From: a virus
Virus record (IMG/VR): IMGVR_UViG_3300033146_003306
Location: 1-54,866 of that record
Direction: 5' to 3' (one strand)
DNA: 54,866 bases
Shown: piece by piece, positions 18,609 through 25,014 of the stretch
Numbering within the stretch: the stretch's first letter is position 1
How the letters are laid out: each line of letters opens with the position of its first letter
The notes under the pieces: model-generated
What the model was told of the DNA's origin: nothing
Databases searched by the model: none
Seen by the model: the letters and a program-made list of their open reading frames with translations, nothing else
Translations under genes and position numbers: made by a program

Positions 18609-18640
18609 AATATTGTCCTTTTAGTAATATTATGGACTAT
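18600..18640 (-). promoter_or_regulatory. perfect 15-bp inverted repeat enclosing a ribosome binding site and start codon
   Basis: ATAGTCCATAATATT at 18600-18614 and its exact complement at 18626-18640 flank an 11-base loop. In the minus-strand mRNA the loop carries AAAAGGA and the 3' arm contains the ATG of the 109-residue gene; the 5' arm begins two bases after the methyltransferase stop codon. No T-run follows, so it is not a terminator. Alternatively the DNA palindrome is an operator. Confidence 0.6.
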
Positions 18641-18642
18641 GT

Positions 18643-19920
18643 TTATTTTTTGTGCAAATAACTTAATATATGTGCAATGACATCTACTGTCATTCCGTTA
18701 CCTATCGCCTTGTATCTTTGAGTGTTACTTATTTTTACTTTTCCTTTATCATTTACCCCTGTGGAAGTATAATTTTCAGGTAATGTTTGCAGCTTTTCGC
18801 ATTCAATAGGGTGAAATTTCCTTATACAGTCACAGTCTTTCAGTACATTATTTGGGACTCCTTTAAAAAAATTTGCAACAATACAAGTTGATTTTTCATC
18901 TTTGATATCAGAATGATACCCGAAGTCCCAATGCGTCCTTTTTCCGTCTTTTGTTCGTCTATCCATGTACTTAACTGCCTTTTCTGAATGGACAAGTTTG
19001 TCAAAATTAACAACAAGGTGTTCTTTTGTCGTTGAAGTTGTTACGCAATTAGACTTACTCTCATTTCTTTGGGTTAATTCTTTTCCTGTTCTTGGTGAAA
19101 AATCTTTTCCAGTCTCTTTTCTCGCCCTCCTTCTTATCTTTTTTGCGTCACCTGTTCTTGTTTCTGTAAAAGTGACCGGATTTATGACGCTTTTTTTTAT
19201 GAATGACGGTATATGTCCTCCCCCAGATGACGTTTTTACTGTTGGAGACTTTTCTTCAAACACCCTTGGGGTAGTTTCGTTGAAACCTCCATATAAATTA
19301 TGCAGTGCAATTGGCAACGCATCTTTTAAAACAATATTTTTTAATAATATCTTTTTGTCTTCCGGCTGTTCAACTCCTGGAATATTTGTCCAATATAACC
19401 GTTTTCTATTTTGAGCAGATACCAAAGAGCTATTTATTTCTATGTAATTAACACCAATTGCATCAGAAAATACTTTCTTCCACTTTTTACCCATACTACT
19501 AACATTTTCAAGTAAAAAATATTTTGGCTTTAATATTTTCAAAGCTTTTATAAACTCCCAAAAAAGGTATGATTGTCCATCAAACTCAAACCCATCTAAC
19601 TTTAAATTTTCATATTGTTCAAGTGTTAGTATCTCTATCTTTTCTTTTGTAGACAAGCCGCTTCTTTTTCCTGCACAACTTAAATTTGTACAAGGACTCC
19701 CCGCAACAAACAAATCAATTTTAGGAATTTTTTCTAATTCAATGCTTCTTACATCTCCCAGTTGAATTGTCTCAGGAAAATTTTTTTGCGTTATTGAAAT
19801 TGCATATTTGTCGATTTCACTTGCGTAATATTTTTTTATTTTTATATTTTGTTTCTTTAGAGCTAATTGAGCACATGAAATTCCGTCAAAATAACTTAGA
19901 ACATTTATTGAATTTTCCAT
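18643..19920 (-). CDS. DNA (cytosine-5) methyltransferase
   Basis: 425 residues with the C5-MTase motif order: motif I-like VLSYFDGISCAQLAL, motif IV GSPCTNLS with catalytic Cys77, motif VI ENV (138-140), motif VIII-like QNRKRLYW (about 170-177), a long variable target-recognition region, and C-terminal motifs IX/X with RKFHPIECEKLQTLP and YKAIGNGMTVDV. It transfers methyl from SAM to cytosine C5. There is no restriction nuclease gene next to it, so it is probably an orphan that protects phage DNA. Its first bases overlap the end of the zinc-ribbon HTH gene by 16 bases. Specificity cannot be read from the sequence. Confidence 0.92.
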   Translation of the reverse strand: MENSINVLSYFDGISCAQLALKKQNIKIKKYYASEIDKYAISITQKNFPETIQLGDVRSIELEKIPKIDLFVAGSPCTNLSCAGKRSGLSTKEKIEILTLEQYENLKLDGFEFDGQSYLFWEFIKALKILKPKYFLLENVSSMGKKWKKVFSDAIGVNYIEINSSLVSAQNRKRLYWTNIPGVEQPEDKKILLKNIVLKDALPIALHNLYGGFNETTPRVFEEKSPTVKTSSGGGHIPSFIKKSVINPVTFTETRTGDAKKIRRRARKETGKDFSPRTGKELTQRNESKSNCVTTSTTKEHLVVNFDKLVHSEKAVKYMDRRTKDGKRTHWDFGYHSDIKDEKSTCIVANFFKGVPNNVLKDCDCIRKFHPIECEKLQTLPENYTSTGVNDKGKVKISNTQRYKAIGNGMTVDVIAHILSYLHKK

Positions 19921-20396
19921 TGATACCCCTCGTGTCTATGGCTTCCTATTTTTTTAAAACATGTGTCGCATCTAAAATAGTTCTTGCTCATTATTTTATT
20001 ACCACAGTCAATGCAAAACCTTGTCTTTGTTTTCTTTTGATCTATTATGTTGTTCCCTGAATACTTATTGTATAAGTCCTTATAAAATCTTCCTGTGATA
20101 ATTGAATTTATTGTTGTGGTTGTTGTTCCTATATGTTTTGCAATCTTTACTTGTGGTGTTTTCTTTGCATATAAATCAAAAATTTCTTTAATCTGGGGTT
20201 CTTTTAATTTATGTCTCCTTACCCTTCCTTGTGTTTTTACGTTTCTATTATATTTTTTATTTGCTTCCTCTATGCATCTGTTAAACTTATCAAACTTTAA
20301 CCTATATTTTTTAGCTGCTTGTTTTCTTGTTATTCCACTAAAAAATAACTCCTGAATATCGTCAAGGTCTTTATTTGTAAATTTAGTCACAAACAT
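19905..20396 (-). CDS. HTH and zinc-ribbon DNA-binding protein
   Basis: 163 residues. Two helix-turn-helix-like segments (TRKQAAKKYRLKFDKF, and TPQVKIAKHIGTTTTTINS) are followed by a four-cysteine ribbon CIDCGNKIMSKNYFRCDTC. Such a combination suggests sequence-specific DNA binding. It lies between the helicase-loader and the methyltransferase genes, adjoining the first and overlapping the second. Regulatory role inferred. Confidence 0.6.
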   Translation of the reverse strand: MFVTKFTNKDLDDIQELFFSGITRKQAAKKYRLKFDKFNRCIEEANKKYNRNVKTQGRVRRHKLKEPQIKEIFDLYAKKTPQVKIAKHIGTTTTTINSIITGRFYKDLYNKYSGNNIIDQKKTKTRFCIDCGNKIMSKNYFRCDTCFKKIGSHRHEGYQWKIQ

Positions 20397-21221
20397 TTAT
20401 TTATCTCCTGTAAAAAATTCAAATTTAGGGGTTGTTCTCTTTGTAATTATATTGTTCCTTTTTGACTCACCAGTCTTTTTTACGATACTAAATAATTTTA
20501 ATCTGTCCGTGAACATTTCCCCGTATTTTTCTTTGATATTCGACATGCTCTTATTCGTAGTAAAAATGGTTTGTTTTGAAATATCAAGTATTCTTTCATC
20601 GAGGACAGAAAACAGTTTTGAAGCAAAGGCCGGGTGAGCAGATGCACTTCCTAAATCTTGTATTACCAATAAATCCGCATCATACAAATCTTCAAAATTC
20701 CACGCACCATACACATCATACGATTTGTACCTGTCAAATGCTGTTTGCTTTTCTATTTTTCTTGAAAACATATCAAGACACATTTGTTCTGTCACATATA
20801 CAATTTTTCTTTTTGCTCTACTTGTCGTCCCTTGTGCATATATGCCTTCAAAAAAATCCGGCGACTCTCTGTATCTTGTAGGAATATACTGAGAACAAAA
20901 ATAGTCTTTTGTGAGTTTTACAGACAAATATGTCTTTCCCGTTCCTGTTGTTCCCATGATTATGACATTCTGCCCCCTTAATCGGCTGTTTTCTGGACTT
21001 AAATCACAACAGGTATACATAAGTCTACCTGGAACTTTTAAGTCTTTAAAATCGCCTGTTTTTTGGAATATTGCTTTTGTACGTCTTGCCGCAACACAGA
21101 ATGCGAACTGCACTATCTCACTGTCTGATAAATCTTTTGGAACATCAGGCCACTCATAAAGATTTTTTTGTTCAGTGAACAACTGCTTGACTCTATAAGT
21201 GTAGTTTGATTCTGATAACAT
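20397..21221 (-). CDS. DnaC-like helicase-loader ATPase
   Basis: 274 residues. AAA+ features: Walker A GTTGTGKT (90-97), Walker B LLVIQDLG (184-191), sensor 1 TTNKS (about 222-226) and a sensor-2-like DRL near residue 240. This is the DnaC/IstB arrangement. It would load the DnaB-like helicase at the origin in the initiator gene just upstream. No transposase is adjacent, so an IstB role is unlikely. The start overlaps the end of the Cys-motif gene by 29 bases. Confidence 0.82.
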   Translation of the reverse strand: MLSESNYTYRVKQLFTEQKNLYEWPDVPKDLSDSEIVQFAFCVAARRTKAIFQKTGDFKDLKVPGRLMYTCCDLSPENSRLRGQNVIIMGTTGTGKTYLSVKLTKDYFCSQYIPTRYRESPDFFEGIYAQGTTSRAKRKIVYVTEQMCLDMFSRKIEKQTAFDRYKSYDVYGAWNFEDLYDADLLVIQDLGSASAHPAFASKLFSVLDERILDISKQTIFTTNKSMSNIKEKYGEMFTDRLKLFSIVKKTGESKRNNIITKRTTPKFEFFTGDK

Positions 21222-21467
21222 TTTTATTTTTCCTTTTGTGTTTTTTTGTGTTTGCCTTCACTTCCCTATCTGTTTTGTAAGCTTTTCTCTTTGTTTGTCT
21301 GTCAATATCCTTTTTTGTACGATACTGATTCTTACTTATCCTGAAATAATAAAGTTCGCAGTTTGTAATTTCGCACTCTCTAACATCTGACACTGAGTTA
21401 TTTGAACATTCAAGGCATTTTAATCTGGTTGCTTTAAGAAGGGTTTTTGCTTTTGTTTGATTCCCAT
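21193..21467 (-). CDS. Cys-motif phage protein interrupted by a one-base frame change
   Basis: ATG at 21467, preceded by AAAAGGAAG, starts MGIKQ and then runs into TAA after 15 codons. The -1 frame gives KAKTLLKATRLKCLECS, then SVSDVRECEITNCELYYFR and a long basic tail. Its four-cysteine pattern (CLEC ... REC ... TNC-ELYYFR) matches a class of small phage proteins ending C-x-LYPYR-type motifs. The open frame without the 5' part has only a GTG at 21393, inside the cysteine motif. One more A in the AAAA run (21451-21454) would restore one 91-residue frame. No slippery heptamer fits, so a missing base is the simplest explanation. Confidence 0.6.
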
Positions 21468-21473
21468 GCTCAA

Positions 21474-21642
21474 CTTCCTTTTAATTTTGCTTTGTTAATT
21501 GAAACGTTTATTTTTTTATAACAAAACTTGATACATACTAACATATACATTTTTTATTTTTAAATCAAAAAAATGCTAAGCCGTTCATTGGTAAGCTGAC
21601 AAGAAACACCATTCCGGCGTTGCGCCGACCAGTTGTTTTATA
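21474..21642. other. non-coding gap with a GC-rich hairpin island
   Basis: 169 bases between initiator and Cys-motif genes. Most is extremely AT-rich, but about 21572-21632 is markedly richer in GC and contains a CGGCG-TTG-CGCCG hairpin. A 15-codon ORF (MVFLVSLPMNG...) can be read there, but it has no ribosome binding site and is not credited. No T-run follows the hairpin on either strand. The compositional contrast suggests an inserted repeat or a functional structure. Confidence 0.4.
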
Positions 21643-22767
21643 TTAATCTTTGAATATGTCGTTTATACTCTCATAATATATTCCATTAATTTCTTTTCCA
21701 ACACGAGGATCATCATGATTTACACTTCGTATTTCGTCAGCCTGAATACCTTTGTTTTGTAATTCTGTTTTTTGTTTTCTAAATTCATCAAAGCCAAATT
21801 GATTATTTATATTCTTATTATTGTTTTTTGCAAATACAAACGCTTTTAGTTTTGCTGAATGGTCTTCAAGATATCTTTTGTCATAATTAATATAATTTTT
21901 TAATAAGTACATATAAGCCTGTTTAAGCTGAATGCAGTCTTTTAAATTTTTTATGAAGCTTTGTTTGTTTACTTCTCCTGTTTTTATTTTATTATAAAAA
22001 TTAATTAATTTTTTATGATCTCTCGGTTCTACTTTTTCAGAGGGGTAAATATTTAATATTTCATTTTTGAAGTTCTCAGCTTCTTTTTTGAATGAACGGT
22101 TTGTTTTATTAGTTTTATTAGTTTGTTTATTTTTAAAATCATTTAATTGTATACTTTTATTTTTTAATGAAGATTGTGTTTGTTCTTCTATCACTAATCG
22201 TTCGGAATCATGTTTTAGAAACAGGTGGCTACGCCGTGAGGTTGATTTATCAACCGAAGGGGTTGTCACAGGAAGAGCGTTAGCGATTTTCTCTGTAAGT
22301 GAGCTTGATTTATCAAGTGAGCTTTCTTTTTCTTTTTCTTTTTTTTTTATTGTATTATTAACTGTATTATTAACTGTATTATTATACCTGGCGTTTTCGC
22401 CAGGAGGGTACTGGCGTTTTCGCCAGGAGGGTACTGGCGTTTTCGCCAGGAGGGTACTGGCGTTTTCGCCAGGGGGTGTCACGACCTTTAAAATTCTTTT
22501 TTTAATTTGTTTGGAACCCTCTTTGTAAATAATATATCTTTTTATATACCCCTTTGCTTCAAGAGAAGATATGATCCTTATGCATCGAGATGCAGAAATT
22601 CTAAAAAAAGAAGAGAAGTATTCATTTGTGGCAAAGCACCCATTTTCATTATCTAAACTTTCAACTTCAACAACAAACAACATCTCCATTTTTGTAAGGT
22701 TTTCGTCAAGCCAGCGACTTTTTTCTATCCATACTCCTTTAAAATCCCTTTCATATTTCTTTATCAT
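21643..22767 (-). CDS. replication initiator, O-like, with winged-helix N-terminus and internal origin
   Basis: 374 residues. The N-terminal 95 residues form a winged-helix-like domain (LTKMEMLFVVEVESLDN, FRISASRCIRIISSLEAKGYIKR) as in phage replication initiators. The middle is low-complexity and is encoded by iterons and AT-rich repeats. The C-terminal 150 residues are helical and probably contact the helicase or loader. The DnaC-like loader follows downstream. The ATG at 22767 has AGGAG close upstream (a GTG one codon earlier is possible). As with lambda O, the origin appears to lie within the gene. Confidence 0.75.
   Translation of the reverse strand: MIKKYERDFKGVWIEKSRWLDENLTKMEMLFVVEVESLDNENGCFATNEYFSSFFRISASRCIRIISSLEAKGYIKRYIIYKEGSKQIKKRILKVVTPPGENASTLLAKTPVPSWRKRQYPPGENARYNNTVNNTVNNTIKKKEKEKESSLDKSSSLTEKIANALPVTTPSVDKSTSRRSHLFLKHDSERLVIEEQTQSSLKNKSIQLNDFKNKQTNKTNKTNRSFKKEAENFKNEILNIYPSEKVEPRDHKKLINFYNKIKTGEVNKQSFIKNLKDCIQLKQAYMYLLKNYINYDKRYLEDHSAKLKAFVFAKNNNKNINNQFGFDEFRKQKTELQNKGIQADEIRSVNHDDPRVGKEINGIYYESINDIFKD
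22351..22387. repeat. three AT-rich 12-bp tandem repeats, candidate DNA-unwinding element
   Basis: TGTATTATTAAC occurs at 22351-22362 and 22363-22374, with a near copy TGTATTATTATAC at 22375-22387. They lie directly beside the iterons and next to a pyrimidine-rich tract (22324-22350). Three short AT-rich repeats next to initiator sites are the classical layout of an origin unwinding region. Confidence 0.7.
22388..22472. repeat. four 23-bp iterons, candidate replication origin
   Basis: Copies start at 22388, 22411, 22434 and 22457; the first three are identical over 23 bp and the fourth keeps the 16-bp core CTGGCGTTTTCGCCAG. Each core is an inverted repeat (CTGGCG / CGCCAG around TTTT), fitting a dimeric initiator. 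Because 23 is not a multiple of three, successive copies are translated in different frames, so the conserved entity is the DNA. Located inside the initiator gene. Confidence 0.85.
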
Positions 22768-22865
22768 CACACTCCTTTTATTTCCTCTTATAAATCCACT
22801 TTTTAGTCAACGATATATGCAAAATTTCCTTTATGTCTTTTTCTTTCATGTTTTAATACTCTTGA

Positions 22866-23096
22866 TTACTTACGTCTTATTTTAGAGTTAAATATCTTTC
22901 CTCCATTATCCGCATGTATTTTATTATGATCAATGTAAAATTTACCTTGTCCCCCGTCTCCCGGCTTGAAGAATCCTTCTGCCGTTATGTCATCGCCATA
23001 TATATCGTCTTGACAAATAGAATACCAACCAAAACTAAATATAGGATGTCTCCAAAATGGACGTTTTGCGATTATGAGTGGTTTGTTTTTATACAT
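22866..23096 (-). CDS. 76-aa protein carrying a tailspike-type GDGGQGKF motif
   Basis: The C-terminal half has GFFKPGDGGQGKFYIDHNKI followed by HADNGGKIF, very like the neck of the large tailspike in this window (INGDGGQGKFRWDATSTAVD at residues 135-154). Such motifs sit just before the beta-helix in phage tailspikes. Here the protein ends 20 residues after it, so no beta-helix follows. The first half (RPFWRHPIFSFGWYSIC) is aromatic and unrecognised. It could be a domain remnant or a stand-alone protein. Confidence 0.55.
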   Translation of the reverse strand: MYKNKPLIIAKRPFWRHPIFSFGWYSICQDDIYGDDITAEGFFKPGDGGQGKFYIDHNKIHADNGGKIFNSKIRRK

Positions 23097-23108
23097 TTGT
23101 TACCCCTT

Positions 23109-23273
23109 TTATTTATAATTATCAAAATAAACATTTGTGCATTTTTCGCTTTTACATACCCACAAAATGCCATTTTGTTTCAACATACACTTCATTATGT
23201 TTCCACATTCAATACATATATCAGATTCTAATTTTTTGTTTTTGTTTAATTTTTTTAGTTTTTTATTTGTCAT
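23109..23273 (-). CDS. small zinc-ribbon protein, 54 aa
   Basis: ATG at 23273 to TAA at 23109. A lysine-rich N-terminus precedes CIECG (Cys20, Cys23) and, after a 16-residue hairpin, VCKSEKC (Cys40, Cys45), a rubredoxin/zinc-ribbon-like layout. It begins five bases after the upstream gene stop, with GGAG about 12 bases before the ATG, and ends just before the AAGGGG site of the next gene. Likely a small zinc protein; no partner known. Confidence 0.55.
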   Translation of the reverse strand: MTNKKLKKLNKNKKLESDICIECGNIMKCMLKQNGILWVCKSEKCTNVYFDNYK

Positions 23274-23277
23274 TATG

Positions 23278-23480
23278 CTAATAGTCTCCGTCTAACAAGA
23301 TTAATGCATGGTGTACGTTAACAGCATGCTTAATTTGGGAAGTAGGTGTTTTCTGCTCAACCACAATATACTTTAGTTTTTTTGAAATAAGTCTTTTGCT
23401 TGTTTTTTATTGTCTGCCATAATTACAGCTACAGCACCTACCTGATAACGACATTCAAAGCAACATACATATGTTTTCAT
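23278..23480 (-). CDS. small protein made by -1 frame change at A AAA AAC (about 67 aa)
   Basis: ATG at 23480 follows AAAGGAAAATTAAA and starts MKTYVCCFECRYQVGAVAV; the 0 frame stops at TAA right after CAA AAA AAC. The -1 frame continues LKYIVVEQKTPTSQ to GDGDY-like end LLDGDY and TAG at 23278. The sequence at the junction, A AAA AAC immediately before the stop, is a canonical -1 slippery heptamer, so both a 35-residue and a 67-residue product may be made. A single missing A in the A7 run would look the same. The N-terminal part has Cys6, Cys7 and Cys10. Confidence 0.55.
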
Positions 23481-23492
23481 TTTAATTTTCCT

Positions 23493-23633
23493 TTATTTAT
23501 AAATGTTAAAAATCATTAATAATAACATTATTATGTCTCCAACGAGTAAGGAATAAAATATCAAATAAAAAGCTTTATCTGATAAATAAAATTTTCTATC
23601 CAAAAATCTATTGTTTATTAAAAAATCATTCAT
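23493..23633 (-). CDS. small membrane protein, 46 aa
   Basis: ATG at 23633 with AAAGGCGG seven bases upstream; stop overlaps the ribosome binding region of the next gene. A hydrophobic helix covers about residues 22-44 (FYLIFYSLLVGDIIMLLLMI), preceded by a basic and aromatic N-terminus. No lipobox. It is below the length usually reported but has a good start site and a clear membrane segment. Function unknown. Confidence 0.5.
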   Translation of the reverse strand: MNDFLINNRFLDRKFYLSDKAFYLIFYSLLVGDIIMLLLMIFNIYK

Positions 23634-23663
23634 TCGAGCCGCCTTTAAAATAAAATTTTCGTT

Positions 23664-23685
23664 GACTTAGTATATATACTAAGTC
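23664..23685. promoter_or_regulatory. perfect 22-bp palindrome, candidate operator
   Basis: Half-site GACTTAGTATA at 23664-23674 is mirrored exactly at 23675-23685. It lies in the 83-base gap between the primase stop and the small membrane-protein start, where a repressor could control the group of small genes downstream. A TTGACT precedes it on the plus strand, but no -10 box is at proper distance. The palindrome at 8401-8412 has related half-sites. Confidence 0.5.
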
Positions 23686-23716
23686 AGGCAAGCAAATAAA
23701 ATAAAAATCTTATTTG

Positions 23717-24676
23717 TTATAAACATATATCTAATTGTTTGATTAAGTTATCCGCTTCTTTGCAAGTTAAGTCTCCTGGGTCTTTTGGGGTATTGTCTGG
23801 ATTTCTTAGTGATCCATCGAGTTCATATATTTCAGGGGTTATTCCTGTAAGTACTTGTATTTCATCAAATGCCTTTTGAGAGGCCGCTTGACCTGCTGAG
23901 TCAGGATCAAGAATAAAAACGCACTTATTAAAATTAGAAACAATGAATTTAACCTGAGCAGGAGTAAATTTAATACCAGACAAACTGCCGGAACAAGTCG
24001 GAAACATCCATGCGTCAGGTTGCCCCTCAAAAAACAACGTTCGTTGATTTTTACGGTGTTTTATATTGTCAAAATTATATATAAAAAAATTGCCAGGTAG
24101 AAGACAATCTGACTTCTTACAGGCTATATATTTTGCTCTCATACCAGACTGTTTTGTATCAACTGAAATGTCCCTGCATGTATATGTCATTAATTTGTTA
24201 TTCAAGTAATAAGGAATAAAGATTTTGTTTTTTTGATAAAAAGGGTCTGTTTCATATCCGGTAGATTGCAACTTAAAAAAATGAACTAAACGATCAACGT
24301 CAAATCCACGTTGCTCAAGATAAATTTTATGATATTTCACTAACGGTCTTAAATTTAATTTTTCAATATTTACTTTTTCTACATTTGCTTCCCATCCTGA
24401 GAAGTTTTGAGATATAAAACCTGTTGAGTGTTCAGATATTATTTGCTTTGCATGATTAATATCTACCCCTAAAACACTCGACAGTGCTTTATTTACGTTG
24501 TGACCTCCTCACCTGAAACACACACATGAGTTTTGAGCATGATTAAAGCCCATATGCGAGCCGTCATTACCGTGGCAATATGGACAAGGTACGTTTGACC
24601 ATCCATGACGGTAATGACGGCCAGAATTTGATGTTTGAATGCGGTGTATGCTAAATATTTTTTCGAAGTCAATCAT
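23717..24676 (-). CDS. DNA primase (zinc ribbon + Toprim) with an in-frame TGA at a Cys position
   Basis: 320 codons from ATG 24676 (AGGAAAATTAAA upstream) to the TAA at 23717. N-terminal zinc ribbon: CPYCHGNDGSHMGFN, then CVCFR followed by TGA at 24509-24511 and GGH; the second metal pair is expected to be C-x-x-C (CFRC-GGH), so codon 56 stands exactly where the last cysteine should be. The frame continues openly to a Toprim domain with FFEGQPDAW (E-G...D) and LDPDSAG. It would make primers for the DnaE polymerase. Because TGA is a normal stop in neighbouring genes, this is either a nonsense change, a sequence error or a selenocysteine codon. If it terminates, only a 55-residue stub and an unstarted Toprim part remain. 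Confidence 0.75.
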
Positions 24677-24696
24677 TTTAATTTTCCTGTCTTAAT

Positions 24697-24906
24697 TTAA
24701 TTTTTAATTTTATTATGTTTTTTACAGTTTTTTATTACGTTGTTTATATCAAGGTATTTATTGTGCTCTCTTAATATTATCTTATTGGTAACTTTACACC
24801 TACCTTCATACACATAGACCTTTTTTGAATTAAAGTTTGTATAATAATGAGAATATTTAAAATTAGGTTTAAAGGAACAATTGCCACAGTTTTTTTTGTC
24901 TTTCAT
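24697..24906 (-). CDS. small Cys-containing protein, 69 aa
   Basis: Basic, with CGNC (Cys7, Cys10), a later GRCKVTN and NCKKH: four cysteines in pairs of possible zinc ligands. Starts with MKDKKN after AAAAAGGAAGTTAAA. It directly precedes the primase gene. Function unknown; a zinc-dependent nucleic-acid binding fold is plausible. Confidence 0.55.
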   Translation of the reverse strand: MKDKKNCGNCSFKPNFKYSHYYTNFNSKKVYVYEGRCKVTNKIILREHNKYLDINNVIKNCKKHNKIKN

Positions 24907-25014
24907 TTTAACTTCCTTTTTTAATTTTTATGCTTAATAAAGGCCAATTTTGCTGACACCTCATTATTTGTTTAAGCATTTGATAAAAATAGGTATGTGC
25001 TCTTGTTCAACTTT

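Noticed and set aside
18600-18640. Rho-independent terminator after the methyltransferase gene
   Set aside because: No T-run follows the stem on the minus strand and the next start codon lies in its 3' arm.
21193-21467. Programmed frameshift in the Cys-motif gene
   Set aside because: No X XXY YYZ heptamer in phase near the junction, so a missing base explains it better.
22388-22472. Short direct repeats that might be read as a CRISPR array
   Set aside because: The four units are contiguous with no spacers and lie in a coding region; they fit iterons, and no cas gene is present.
22779-22850. A 23-codon ORF starting MKEKDIKEIL between initiator and next gene
   Set aside because: No clear ribosome binding site and no motif; too short to credit.
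24509-24511. TGA read as Trp or Gly by a changed genetic code
   Set aside because: TGA ends several genes in ATGA overlaps (for example at 3510-3513 and 45380-45383) and the terminase gene, so it works as a stop here.
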